NCBI GenBank assembly: GCA_017642335.1
Contig: JAGCPF010000032.1
Span: 1-64,000, forward strand
DNA length: 64,000 nt
Direction of reading: 5' to 3'
Source of the DNA: Fibrobacter sp.
GTDB taxonomy: Bacteria; Fibrobacterota; Fibrobacteria; Fibrobacterales; Fibrobacteraceae
A program made the position numbers and the translations under genes. The notes below the pieces were generated by a model. It had not been told where the DNA came from and searched no databases. It worked only from the letters and a program-made list of their open reading frames with translations. Positions 8,601 to 16,687 of the stretch are shown piece after piece; position 1 is the first letter of the stretch; each line of letters begins with the position of its first letter.

Positions 8601-9362
8601 ATGGCCAAGATCAAAGTTAAATCCGCAAAAGAAATCGAACTCATCCGCGATGCGGGCGCCCTCGCCGCCGAAACACTCATCCGCGCGGGCGAAATGTGCA
8701 AGCCGGGCGTTTCCACGCTCGAAATCGACGAATTCATCGGCGACTACACCCGCCAACACAAGGGCATTTCGGCCTGCATGGGTTACCACGGCTACCCGCG
8801 TTACGCCTGCATCAGCATCAACGAAGTCGTGTGCCACGGCATTCCCGACGCAAAGACCATCCTCAAGGACGGCGACATCGTGAACATCGACATCACGACC
8901 ATCCTTTCGGGCTACCACGGCGACACATCCGCCATGTTCTGCGTGGGCAAGGTCTCTGACATCGCCCGTGAACTGGTCGACACGGCCAAGTTCTGCATGG
9001 ATGAAGGCATCCGCGCCGCCGGCGAGCAGGGTGCTCACTGGTACGACATCGGCTGCGCCATCCAGGACATCGCCGACGAGCACGGCTTCAGCGTGGTCGA
9101 GGACTACTGCGGACACGGCATCGGCCGCGGATTCCACGAAGAACCGACCGTACTGCACTTCCGCAACTACGAACGCGGCCCCTTCATCGAAGTTGGCAAC
9201 GTCTTTACCGTAGAACCGATGATCAACGTCGGCCGTCCGGGCACCAAGACGCTCTCCGACGGTTGGACCGCAGTCACCCGCGATGGGAGCCTCAGCGCCC
9301 AGTGGGAGCACACCGTCGTAAAGACGAAGGACGGCATCGACATCCTCACGTTGCCGAGGTAA
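8601..9362 (+). CDS. map: Methionine aminopeptidase, type I
   Basis: Removes the initiator Met from nascent proteins. 253 residues from ATG 8601; an in-frame ATG at 8583 lies inside the helicase gene, whereas AGAAGG precedes 8601 at good spacing and MAKIKVKSAKEIELIRDAG is the family N-terminus. The five metal ligands are visible: Asp in VNIDITT, Asp in GYHGDTSAMF, His in GHGIGRGFHE, Glu in FTVEPMI, and Glu in SAQWEHTVV. No N-terminal zinc finger extension. Coupled to the upstream helicase and followed after one base by a small unknown gene. Confidence 0.95.
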   Translation: MAKIKVKSAKEIELIRDAGALAAETLIRAGEMCKPGVSTLEIDEFIGDYTRQHKGISACMGYHGYPRYACISINEVVCHGIPDAKTILKDGDIVNIDITTILSGYHGDTSAMFCVGKVSDIARELVDTAKFCMDEGIRAAGEQGAHWYDIGCAIQDIADEHGFSVVEDYCGHGIGRGFHEEPTVLHFRNYERGPFIEVGNVFTVEPMINVGRPGTKTLSDGWTAVTRDGSLSAQWEHTVVKTKDGIDILTLPR

Positions 9363-9363
9363 C

Positions 9364-9723
9364 ATGTCTCTCCTAGGCAATCTCCGAGACCGCGCCATCG
9401 AGTCCTTCATCCGCAAGAACGAGACCGTTCTGCGTTTTGGCGATGTCGAGGAGATTTCCATTGATTCCAACGCCCGTATAGCCGATGTCAGGATTATCCT
9501 CCGCGGGGAATCCGAGACAACGTTGTTCAGAGGATATTACGGATTCGACGAGGGCGAAAAGGGCACGGAGCTCGTTGTCGAGAAAATCACCTGCGAGCGC
9601 ACCTGGATCAACGAGGCGCTAAAATTGGCCCTCAACGGGCGAAGCCTGCGTTTTTCCATCGCCGACTACAGCGGAGAAAGGCTCTCCGGTATCGCCGGCG
9701 GAATCGCGAAGATTATTTTTTAG
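9364..9723 (+). CDS. Small conserved-looking protein, unrecognised
   Basis: 119 residues, starting one base after map, so almost certainly in the same transcript. Begins MSLLGNLRDRAIESFIRKN; predicted alpha then about five beta strands (RIADVRIILRGESETTLFRGYYG, GTELVVEKITCERTWINEAL) and a Gly-rich end (RLSGIAGGIAKIIF). No signal peptide, no membrane segment, no motif I know. The compact alpha-plus-beta layout suggests a cytoplasmic binding domain, but no function should be assigned. Confidence 0.7.
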   Translation: MSLLGNLRDRAIESFIRKNETVLRFGDVEEISIDSNARIADVRIILRGESETTLFRGYYGFDEGEKGTELVVEKITCERTWINEALKLALNGRSLRFSIADYSGERLSGIAGGIAKIIF

Positions 9724-10128
9724 GTTCGAGGCTCGAGCTCATGAGCCATGAGGTATTTTTTCCGTAATTTTACCTCTCATCGCTGACTGCTCAGAGGGGC
9801 TTCAGCCCCGATTTCATTGCTTTCAAGTTACTGACGGAGATTGCTTCAGGGCTATTCGCCCTTCGCAATGACAAATCTGCAGCCCCCTAACCACTTCCTA
9901 CTGTCTACTTTCCTCATACCTCAAAGCGACCGGAGGTCGCGACCTCATTGCTCAAAGCGAGCTTGCGAGCTATACAAGACTTGCCAATTTATTGGCTTAG
10001 TCGTTGTTATGCCCTATGGGTAGACCTCACACCTCAAAGGCACGGAGTGCCGACCTCATTGCTCAAAGCGAAGCGACCTCATAGCCCATCGCCCCTAAAT
10101 ATGTATATTTCTCCATAAGGAGTTTCCT
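9724..10128. repeat. Gene-free gap packed with short repeats and hairpins
   Basis: No credible gene. Contents in order: GAGGYTC units (9722-9740); hairpin GGGGC-TTCA-GCCCC (9796-9809); hairpin AGGGC-TATTC-GCCCT (about 9848-9862); an AGTAG-family string on the minus strand (CTTCCTACTGTCTACTTTCC, about 9894-9913); then two copies of a composite repeat. The 20-base unit GACCTCATTGCTCAAAGCGA is identical at 9941-9960 and 10052-10071. Each copy is preceded by ACCTCAAAG and a short palindrome with GGA at its centre, but the palindrome arms differ (GCGACC/GGTCGC versus GGCAC/GTGCC). Confidence 0.8.
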
Positions 10129-10791
10129 ATGGACGAATGCAATGACGAAACAAAATTTGACAAGATAAAGGAACGGGTGGAGTCCATCCTGGTGGACCTG
10201 ATTACCGACATCCCGGATTCCCTGTACACTGCGACAAACGATCCCGAGGAAAAGGTCAAGAGACTTACCCAGAAGGCCGCAGTCAAGGCTTCCGCCATCA
10301 GCACGACACTTTCCGTGCCGGCCGGCTTTACCGGCATCCTGACGTCCATTCCTGACATTGCAGCCATCTGGCGCATCCAGGCGCAGCTCGTTTCCGACAT
10401 CGCGATGACCTACGGCAAATTCGCCCTGCTCACCCGCGAAGCCATGATCTGGTGCCTGTTCCGCCACAGCGCGGCCCAACTTTTGCGGGACGTCGCCGTG
10501 CGTACGGGCAGCCGTATCGTAGTGCAGAAACTTTCCATGGCCGCCCTGGAAGCCTTGCTGAAGAAAATCGGGCTCAAGATTTCAACAAAATTCGTAAGTC
10601 GTGCAGCCCTGCGCGCCATTCCCATTCTCGGGGCCATCGGCAACGGCGCATACTCCTACTACGACACGACCGAGGTCGGCAAGACTGCCGCAGCCTATTT
10701 CAAGGCGTTGGCCGACCAGGAAAGCCAAGACTCCGAGGGAAACGCTACGACAGATAACGAAAAACTGAACGAAGCCGAAACCATAAACTAG
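10129..10791 (+). CDS. EcsC-family-like protein
   Basis: 220 residues. The layout matches the EcsC family: an N-terminal helix, an Ala-rich segment KRLTQKAAVKASAISTTL, a Pro/Gly turn followed by ILTSIPDIAAIWRIQAQL, then SDIAMTYGKFAL, and late RAIPILGAIGNGAYSYYDTTEVGKTAAAYF, which corresponds to the family's RxxPxxGAxxG...A..YF ending. EcsC was named from the Bacillus ecs operon; its biochemical role is unsettled. Good AAGGAG site before the ATG and a TATATTTC box upstream. A strong terminator follows. No membrane span is obvious beyond moderately hydrophobic helices. Confidence 0.7.
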   Translation: MDECNDETKFDKIKERVESILVDLITDIPDSLYTATNDPEEKVKRLTQKAAVKASAISTTLSVPAGFTGILTSIPDIAAIWRIQAQLVSDIAMTYGKFALLTREAMIWCLFRHSAAQLLRDVAVRTGSRIVVQKLSMAALEALLKKIGLKISTKFVSRAALRAIPILGAIGNGAYSYYDTTEVGKTAAAYFKALADQESQDSEGNATTDNEKLNEAETIN

Positions 10792-10836
10792 CGAAATCCG
10801 CCAAAAACACGGAAATCGGCCTTCATCTACGGAAAG

Positions 10837-10862
10837 GCCCCCTTGAGAGGGGGCTTATTTTT
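10837..10862 (+). terminator. Rho-independent terminator after the EcsC-like gene
   Basis: Perfect stem GCCCCCT (10837-10843), loop TGAG, AGGGGGC (10848-10854), then TTATTTTTTT. Its loop and arm contain the TTG that would serve as the upstream element of the fusA promoter. Confidence 0.85.
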
Positions 10863-10873
10863 TTCTATCTTTG
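10843..10873 (+). promoter_or_regulatory. Candidate fusA promoter, TTG-N20-TATCTTTG
   Basis: TTG at 10843-10845 and TATCTTTG at 10866-10873 are 20 bases apart, matching the Bacteroidetes -33/-7 arrangement known from established work. The -33 TTG sits inside the hairpin of the preceding terminator. A start about 5 bases after the box would give a leader of about 40 bases. Confidence 0.6.
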
Positions 10874-10917
10874 GGCGCAAACTCAAATAAACATCAACTC
10901 CATTAGTGGAACAAAAT

Positions 10918-13047
10918 ATGAAAAACATTGAAAAGCACAGAAATATTGGTATTTCTGCCCACATCGACTCCGGTAAGACTACCCTTACCGAACGTATCCT
11001 CTACTTCACAAAGCGTATCCACGCTATCCACGAAGTTCGTGGTAAAGACGGCGTCGGTGCCACGATGGACTCCATGGAACTTGAACGCGAACGCGGCATC
11101 ACGATTCAGTCCGCCGCTACCTTCGCAAACTGGACCCACACCAAGTCCGGCGAACAGGACTCCATCAACATCATCGATACCCCGGGGCACGTGGACTTCA
11201 CGATCGAAGTGGAACGTTCTCTCCGCGTGCTCGACGGTGCTATCCTCGTTCTTACCGGCGTGGAAGGCGTTCAGTCCCAGTCTATTACTGTTGACCGCCA
11301 GATGAAGCGCTACCATGTGCCGCGCGTCGTGTTCGTCAACAAGTGCGACCGCTCCGGTGCAAACCCGCTCCGCGTGGCCGTCATGCTCAAGGAAAAGCTC
11401 AACCACAAGCCCTGCGTGATGCAGATTCCTATCGGTCTCGAAGACCAACTGAAGGGCGTGGTCGACCTTATCGAAATGAAGGCTTACTACTTCGAAGGCG
11501 CCAACGGCGACGACATGATCGAAAAGGATATCCCTGCCGAACTCGTCGACCAAGCCAACGAATACCGCGAAAAGCTCGTTGACTGCTGCGCTGACTACAG
11601 CGACGAAGTCATGGAACTCGCCATGGAAGGCAAGTACGGTGTCGACGACATCGACAAGAACCTCCTCAAGAGCACCATCCGCAAGGCCACGATCAGCCTC
11701 GACATCACTCCGGTGTTCATGGGTTCTGCACACAAGAACATTGGCGTGCAGAAACTCCTTGACGGTGTTATTGACTACCTCCCGTGCCCGACCGACGTCG
11801 AAAACAAGGCCCTCGACCTCGACAACAACGAAGCCGAAGTCGTCCTCAAGAGCGACGACAACGAACCGCTCGTCTGCTACGCGTTCAAGCTCGTGAACGA
11901 CCGCTACGGCCAGCTCACCTACGTCCGCGTGTACCAGGGCACCCTCAGGAAGGGCGACATGATCACCAACATGGCCACCGGCAAGAAGGTGTCCGTGGGC
12001 CGTCTCGTGCGTATGCACGCCGACGAAATGGTGGACATCACCGAAGCCGGTGCCGGCGACATCGTTGCGCTGTTCGGCATCGACTGCGCCTCCGGTACGA
12101 CCTTCACCGACGGCAAGAACCACTACAACATGACTTCCATGCACGTTCCTAACCCGGTTATCGAACTTGTTATCGAAGCCAAGAACCGCGACGACCTTGA
12201 CAACATGTCCAAGGCCCTCAACCGCTTCACCAAGGAAGACCCGACGTTCCAGGTCGAAGTCAACAAGGAATCCGGCGAAACCATCATCAAGGGTATGGGC
12301 GAACTTCACCTCGACGTGTACATCGAACGTATGCGCCGCGAATACAAGGTCGACGTCCAGACGGGTGCTCCGCAGGTGGCCTACCGCGAAACCATTACTC
12401 GCGAAGCCAAGTTCGAATACACCCACAAGAAGCAGACCGGTGGTTCGGGTCAGTTCGCTAAGATGTCCGGCGTGATGCGCCCGATGCCTGTCGAAGGCGA
12501 CTCCGAAAAGGTCTACAACTTCGTGAACTCCGTCGTCGGCGGCCGCATTCCTAAGGAATACATCCCGTCTTGCGACAAGGGCTTCCAGAGCTGCATGCAG
12601 GCCGGTTCCCTCATCGGCTTCCCGGTCGTGGGTATCGAAATGGAAGTTCAGGACGGTGCTTTCCACCCGGTCGACTCCTCTGACATGGCGTTCCAGATTT
12701 GCGCCCGCATGGCTTTCCGCGAAGCTTTCGAAAAGGCCGGCGCTCAGATCCTCGAACCGATCATGAAGGTCGAAATCGCCACCCCGACCGAGTTCCAGGG
12801 CAACGTTGTTGGTAACGTCTCCCAGCGTCGCGGTACCATCACCGGTACGAGCGAAGAAATGGGCACGACGACCATCACCGCCGAAGTCCCGCTTTCCGAA
12901 ATGTTCGGTTACGCCACGGACCTCCGCTCCATGACTCAGGGCAAGGCCGAGTTCACCATGGAATTTGCGAAGTACGCTCCTGTGCCGCGCAACATCCAGG
13001 AAGAACTCATCAAGAAGTACGGCGACAAGGCCAAGGCCCGCGCCTAA
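10918..13047 (+). CDS. fusA: Elongation factor G
   Basis: GTPase that drives translocation on the ribosome. 709 residues from ATG 10918. A GTG at 10906 is in frame, but its bases AGTGGA serve better as the ribosome site for 10918, and [20 protein letters not shown] is the normal N-terminus. G1 [11 protein letters not shown]3 DTPGHVDF and G4 NKCD are all present, followed by domains II to V ([26 protein letters not shown]; late domain V with QRRGTITGT). It stands alone, not in a str operon with rpsL/rpsG/tuf, with its own promoter and two hairpins downstream. Codon use is strongly biased, as expected for high expression. Confidence 0.97.
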   Translation: MKNIEKHRNIGISAHIDSGKTTLTERILYFTKRIHAIHEVRGKDGVGATMDSMELERERGITIQSAATFANWTHTKSGEQDSINIIDTPGHVDFTIEVERSLRVLDGAILVLTGVEGVQSQSITVDRQMKRYHVPRVVFVNKCDRSGANPLRVAVMLKEKLNHKPCVMQIPIGLEDQLKGVVDLIEMKAYYFEGANGDDMIEKDIPAELVDQANEYREKLVDCCADYSDEVMELAMEGKYGVDDIDKNLLKSTIRKATISLDITPVFMGSAHKNIGVQKLLDGVIDYLPCPTDVENKALDLDNNEAEVVLKSDDNEPLVCYAFKLVNDRYGQLTYVRVYQGTLRKGDMITNMATGKKVSVGRLVRMHADEMVDITEAGAGDIVALFGIDCASGTTFTDGKNHYNMTSMHVPNPVIELVIEAKNRDDLDNMSKALNRFTKEDPTFQVEVNKESGETIIKGMGELHLDVYIERMRREYKVDVQTGAPQVAYRETITREAKFEYTHKKQTGGSGQFAKMSGVMRPMPVEGDSEKVYNFVNSVVGGRIPKEYIPSCDKGFQSCMQAGSLIGFPVVGIEMEVQDGAFHPVDSSDMAFQICARMAFREAFEKAGAQILEPIMKVEIATPTEFQGNVVGNVSQRRGTITGTSEEMGTTTITAEVPLSEMFGYATDLRSMTQGKAEFTMEFAKYAPVPRNIQEELIKKYGDKAKARA

Positions 13048-13067
13048 TTCCTGCCAAAAAATTAAAG

Positions 13068-13155
13068 AAGACCTGCGGAAATTTCCGCAGGCCTCTTTTG
13101 TTTGCTCCCCTCACCAAAAGGAAAATCCCGCAGGCTACCTGCGGGATTTTATATA
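13068..13155 (+). terminator. Tandem terminators after fusA
   Basis: First hairpin: CCTGCGGAAATTTCCGCAGG (13072-13091), an uninterrupted palindrome followed by CCTCTTTTGTTT. Second: ATCCCGCAGG-CTA-CCTGCGGGAT (13125-13147) followed by TTTATAT. The two hairpins share the CCTGCGG core, so pairing between them is also possible. Confidence 0.85.
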
Positions 13156-13421
13156 TGGAATAGAAAGTAGAAAAGTGCTACTCTTCGATCTTACCCCGCG
13201 GTCCGATCCGGCTTCCCTTCTCCAAGACCAAGATGGAAGAGTATCACTCCTATAAGATAACGCCATCCCGGACGATTGTAACAATATTTTTTCAAAACCC
13301 CTGTTCCTATACAGAACACTCCAACATGGAATACGGCAAAAAAAGTGAAAAAAAGTGCATTTTCCCGTATCCACCCCCGCCATACGATATGTATATCCTA
13401 GTCTGTAAGGAGACCTACTAT
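13156..13421 (+). other. Gene-free stretch before a lipoprotein pair
   Basis: No gene is supported. It carries an AGTAG-like string (AATAGAAAGTAG, 13160-13171), an A/T-rich stretch (13280-13360) and TATATCC about 30 bases before the next start, which may be part of a promoter. A 19-codon minus-strand frame at about 13177-13235 is too short to call. Confidence 0.5.
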
Positions 13422-14075
13422 ATGACTAGAAGACTTAACACATTTATTTTGGCAGCCCTTGTCACCGCAGCCACGACTGTCTTGAACGCATGCTACTGCG
13501 ACGGCTGCACGACGGACACCTGCAGCGAAGTGATACACGAAAAATGGGACCTACGCGATTTCCAGAAAGAAAAGAATTTTTTTGGACAACAGGAAAGCGC
13601 CCGTTACAGCCATTCGTCCGGTTTTGAGGTCGAAATGAAGCGCACCACGGACTCTACCTATAAAGAAAAGGTTAACGACTTCTGCCTCGAGAGCATAAAA
13701 GAAAACCGCCTGCTGAGATACACATCCACCTACCCCATCATGAAAATCGAAGTCCTCCTCGGCGCCGAGAAGTACCTTAGTTACGTCCACATTGACTTCG
13801 CGGACAACCGGTTCGGTTTCTGGACCGACAGCACAGGAAAAATCGAAGACCCCCATGAAATCCTCGACACGGCAAGTTTCAACGGCATTCTCTACGACAG
13901 CGTCTACGTCATTCACGGCTACAAGTTCACGACCTGGGAACAAAACCGATTCGAAGCGGAACAGACCGGCAAAGTCCCATACGCCTATGTTTCCAGGACA
14001 AAGGGCATCCTGAGAATCCAGACCAGCGACGGCGACACACTCACCCTCATTGGAAGCGAGGAACCCCATGAATAA
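13422..14075 (+). CDS. Putative lipoprotein, lineage-specific
   Basis: 217 residues from ATG 13422, chosen because AAGGAG lies at 13407-13412 and the signal sequence begins there (MTRRLNTFILAALVTAATTV, lipobox LNAC). An upstream ATG at 13233 is open but not preceded by a ribosome site and would bury the signal peptide. After the anchoring Cys comes a Cys-rich start (CYCDGCTTDTCSE), then an alpha/beta body without a known motif. It overlaps the next lipoprotein gene by 8 bases, so the two are made together. Confidence 0.7.
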   Translation: MTRRLNTFILAALVTAATTVLNACYCDGCTTDTCSEVIHEKWDLRDFQKEKNFFGQQESARYSHSSGFEVEMKRTTDSTYKEKVNDFCLESIKENRLLRYTSTYPIMKIEVLLGAEKYLSYVHIDFADNRFGFWTDSTGKIEDPHEILDTASFNGILYDSVYVIHGYKFTTWEQNRFEAEQTGKVPYAYVSRTKGILRIQTSDGDTLTLIGSEEPHE

Positions 14076-14646
14076 GATTATCCTATCCATAGCCGGAGCA
14101 TTCCTCCTCACATCCTGCGGAGAGTTCGATCCCCGCGAAGAATACGTCTACGGAAGATTCAACAGTTTTGTCCAGAAGGAACAAGAAACCTCGTCGACGT
14201 TCGAAATGAAGGACAACCTCGGAATAACAGACTCCTATACCGACTACACCTACAGGCACAAGCCTGAATACTACAATTACCGCGTCGAGGGAACGATAAA
14301 CAATATCGAAATCCAGGTCATCATCCAGTGTACGGACGACGGAGGCGACCTCACCGTCTATTGCGGGGGCACCGACAATGCTAAAATCGTATTCAAGGAC
14401 TTGAACGGAAACCAGATGAAGCACAAGGACGGCTACAGAGTCAAGGTGCTCGACTCGCTCGAAATCAACGGCAAGACCTACAAGAACATCCTGGAATTCG
14501 ACGCCACCGAGGCTGAAAACAACGCCTGCGATTATGACAAGGCATACATCGCGGCGAACAAGGGGCTTATCCGCATAGACCTGCAGGATTCGATTACCAT
14601 CGAGCGGACGACCAAGAAGGCCACCGAACGGACTCCCGTCGATTAA
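14068..14646 (+). CDS. Putative lipoprotein, partner of the preceding gene
   Basis: 192 residues from ATG 14068 (MNKIILSIAGAFLL, lipobox LTSCG); an upstream ATG at 14050 would add six residues before the signal sequence. Body rich in Asp, Tyr and Thr; two cysteines (IIQCTDDG, VYCGGTD) may pair. A VKVLDSLEINGKTYKNILEF segment suggests a beta-sandwich-like fold, but I cannot place it in a family. Its last four bases overlap the end of the convergent mazG gene. Confidence 0.7.
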   Translation: MNKIILSIAGAFLLTSCGEFDPREEYVYGRFNSFVQKEQETSSTFEMKDNLGITDSYTDYTYRHKPEYYNYRVEGTINNIEIQVIIQCTDDGGDLTVYCGGTDNAKIVFKDLNGNQMKHKDGYRVKVLDSLEINGKTYKNILEFDATEAENNACDYDKAYIAANKGLIRIDLQDSITIERTTKKATERTPVD

Positions 14647-15443
14647 TCCTTTTTAGCCTTCGCCTGCCTCCAGAACTCCTGGAGGCGTTCCGCTGATTCT
14701 TCGCTCATTTCCTTGCCTTCTGCACGGGCAAGGTTTTCGACGATACGGAAACGCTTCTCGAATTTCGAGTTCGCCCTCTGCAATGCGTTCGCAGCATTGA
14801 ACCCGCTATGCCTGGCCACGTTCACCAGCGAGAACAGCATGTCCCCGAATTCATCTTCCATGCGTTCGACATTGGGATTTTCCGGACTGGCCGCTTGCAT
14901 TTCGGCGCGAAATTCATTAAATTCTTCCTGCGCCTTGTTAAATACGGGCTCGGGATCCACCCAGTCGAAGCCGACTCTCGCGGCTCTACGCTGAAGTTCC
15001 TGGGCGCGGGCCAACGTCGGCAGGCTCCTGCTTACTTTATCCATGATAGAGCTGCCAGGCATTGATTTATTGTTCTTCTCGGAGGACTTGATCTTGTCCC
15101 ACTGCCGGACCACCCCGGAGGCGCCGTTCACCTTGGCATCGCCGAACACGTGTGGATGGCGGCGGACCATCTTTTCGCAAATTCCCTGCACGACATCGTC
15201 GATGGTGAAACTGCCCTCGTCCTTGGCCACCTGCGAATGGAAAATGACCTGGAACAGGACATCGCCCAACTCCTCGCACATGTGGGCCTTGTCGCCATCC
15301 TGTGCGGCGTCGATGAACTCGCAGGATTCTTCAATCAAGTAGGGCAGCAGCGAACGTGTCGTTTGTTGCCTGTCCCAGGGGCACCCGTTCTCCGAACGGA
15401 GTTTCGCCATAATGGAAACCAAATCGTCAAAGGAATATTTCAT
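14643..15443 (-). CDS. mazG: Nucleoside triphosphate pyrophosphohydrolase MazG
   Basis: Hydrolyses NTPs and dNTPs to monophosphates plus pyrophosphate, cleaning the nucleotide pool. 266 residues, the full-length two-domain type. First MazG domain: GCPWDRQQT, then LIEESCEFIDA and MCEELGDVLFQVIFH with the metal-binding EExxE/ExxD pattern. Second domain: FNEFRAEMQ and MEDEFGDMLFSLVNVAR. The start MKYSFDDLVSIMAKLRSENG aligns with the E. coli N-terminus. Its start codon abuts that of dprA on the other strand (CATATG at 15441-15446), and a TATCTTTG box lies inside the dprA coding region, so the message may be leaderless. Confidence 0.93.
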   Translation of the reverse strand: MKYSFDDLVSIMAKLRSENGCPWDRQQTTRSLLPYLIEESCEFIDAAQDGDKAHMCEELGDVLFQVIFHSQVAKDEGSFTIDDVVQGICEKMVRRHPHVFGDAKVNGASGVVRQWDKIKSSEKNNKSMPGSSIMDKVSRSLPTLARAQELQRRAARVGFDWVDPEPVFNKAQEEFNEFRAEMQAASPENPNVERMEDEFGDMLFSLVNVARHSGFNAANALQRANSKFEKRFRIVENLARAEGKEMSEESAERLQEFWRQAKAKKD

Positions 15444-16349
15444 ATGGACAAAGATAGAAAGTACACAGAAATCGACGCCAACGAGTTCCCACTTTCACTC
15501 GCCCAATCCAAGTTCAGCCCCAAGCGGCTCTATGTCGCAGGCAGCATCCCCAAGGCTACAAAGGACGGGACTCCTCTGGTCGGCATCGCTATGGTCGGCA
15601 CAAGGCGCCCGTCCAGTTCAGCAACCGAACTTTGCCGCAGGCTCGTGTTCTCGCTGAAGGGGACGAATGCGGTCATTGTCTCGGGGCTGGCGCAGGGGAT
15701 CGATAGCCTATGCCACGAAGCCGCCATCGAGGCTGGGCTCCCCACCATAGCCGTACTGGCCCAGGGGCTTGCCACGCATGTGGAAGGGAGCCGCGGAGAC
15801 CTCCTGGAACGGATCCTTGATGCCGGTGGCGCCGTCATCTCGCAATTTGAACCGGACGTACCTGCATACAAGGGCAACTTTATCGCCCGAAACAAGATTA
15901 TCAGTGGGCTTTGCCAGGCGACCGTCATCGTACAGAGCAAAAAAAAGGGAGGAGCGCTCCTTACCGCCGGCTTCTGCACCGAAGAACAGAAGACACTCCT
16001 CGCCGTCCCGGGAAACTTCGACAGCGAAGTCGCCGCCGGACCAAACGCACTTCTCGATTCGGGCAAGGCGGAGCCGATATTTATCCCAGAAAGTCTCCGC
16101 AAGCTGGTCGGGATCCAAGAACCAGAGGCCCTGAGCCTGCATGGACTCCCCGACACAGGTTGCACCTTGAGCGAGTCCGCAAGGGAGCTTTTCACGCAAA
16201 TGCGTGGTTTCCGCAAGACAATCGACGACATTGAGCGAAGCACTAGCCTCAAGACGGCCGAACTTTTAGCTATATTGACAGAACTGGAAATCGCAGGTCT
16301 CATTTCCACCCAGGACAACTTCCAATTCTATTTCGACGGAGCGTTTTAA
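15444..16349 (+). CDS. dprA: DNA-processing protein DprA (Smf)
   Basis: Binds incoming single-stranded DNA and loads RecA in natural transformation; also widespread in species not known to be competent. 301 residues from ATG 15444, preceded by AAAGGA. The Rossmann-like core is intact: MVGTRRPSS, VSGLAQGIDSLCHEAAI, ISQFEPDVPAYKGNFIARNK, VIVQSKKKGGALLTA, and VPGNFDSEVAAGPNALLDSG. The C-terminal 70 residues (DDIERSTSLKTAELLAILTELEIAGLI) are the winged-helix-like domain. The N-terminal SAM-like region is short. The start codon abuts that of mazG on the opposite strand. Confidence 0.92.
   Translation: MDKDRKYTEIDANEFPLSLAQSKFSPKRLYVAGSIPKATKDGTPLVGIAMVGTRRPSSSATELCRRLVFSLKGTNAVIVSGLAQGIDSLCHEAAIEAGLPTIAVLAQGLATHVEGSRGDLLERILDAGGAVISQFEPDVPAYKGNFIARNKIISGLCQATVIVQSKKKGGALLTAGFCTEEQKTLLAVPGNFDSEVAAGPNALLDSGKAEPIFIPESLRKLVGIQEPEALSLHGLPDTGCTLSESARELFTQMRGFRKTIDDIERSTSLKTAELLAILTELEIAGLISTQDNFQFYFDGAF
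15449..15481 (-). promoter_or_regulatory. Candidate mazG promoter inside dprA
   Basis: On the minus strand TTG (15481-15479), 22 bases, then TATCTTTG (15456-15449), with only five bases between the box and the mazG ATG. This fits the TTG/TAnnTTTG promoter type and would start the message at or next to the ATG. It overlaps codons 2-13 of dprA. Confidence 0.5.
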
Positions 16350-16350
16350 A

Positions 16351-16647
16351 TTGAACAAAAAAGTCTACATCATCGTAGCCGTCCTGCTGGCCCTGCTCCT
16401 CCTGACTCTGTTCGAATTGTTCCTTGGCAAGAACAGCCTGCTCCACCAAAAGCAGCTCGCCGAAGAAATCGCCTCCTACCAGGCCGAAATAGACTCCCTG
16501 AAGGAGGTTATCGAAGTCCGGAATGCGGAAATCGAGCGACTCCAGAACGATTCCATGTACAAGGAAACCATCTTGCGGACCCGCTACGGGATGAGCCGCG
16601 AATCCGAGAAGGTTTTTCAGCTTGTCGAACCGAAACCCGAAAAATAA
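16351..16647 (+). CDS. Septum-formation (FtsB/DivIC-like) protein
   Basis: 98 residues, starting at a TTG one base after the dprA stop, with GGAG about 9 bases upstream. One N-terminal membrane helix (VYIIVAVLLALLLLTLFELF), then a coiled coil of about 45 residues (LAEEIASYQAEIDSLKEVIE) and the short YKETILRTRYGMSRESEKVF segment, which matches the ExxAR(E)xxGMxxxGE box of FtsB/DivIC. These proteins bridge FtsL and FtsQ in the divisome. Size and layout fit well; FtsL-like proteins are less likely given the C-terminal box. Confidence 0.82.
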   Translation: MNKKVYIIVAVLLALLLLTLFELFLGKNSLLHQKQLAEEIASYQAEIDSLKEVIEVRNAEIERLQNDSMYKETILRTRYGMSRESEKVFQLVEPKPEK

Positions 16648-16687
16648 TGTATCTTGATTAAGAGTTTGTCATAAACAGGACACGGTT

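Noticed and set aside
10906-10920. GTG at 10906 as the start of fusA
   Set aside because: The bases AGTGGA act as a ribosome site for ATG 10918, and the extra residues are not in the family.
10903-12666. Long antisense open frame (587 codons) opposite fusA
   Set aside because: Mirror of GC-rich third codon positions in fusA; no start signal, composition dominated by His/Val/Asp, and fusA is unambiguous.
13177-13235. 19-codon minus-strand frame ending EKGSRIGPRGKIEE
   Set aside because: Preceded directly by a stop, no start codon or ribosome site, too short to separate from chance.
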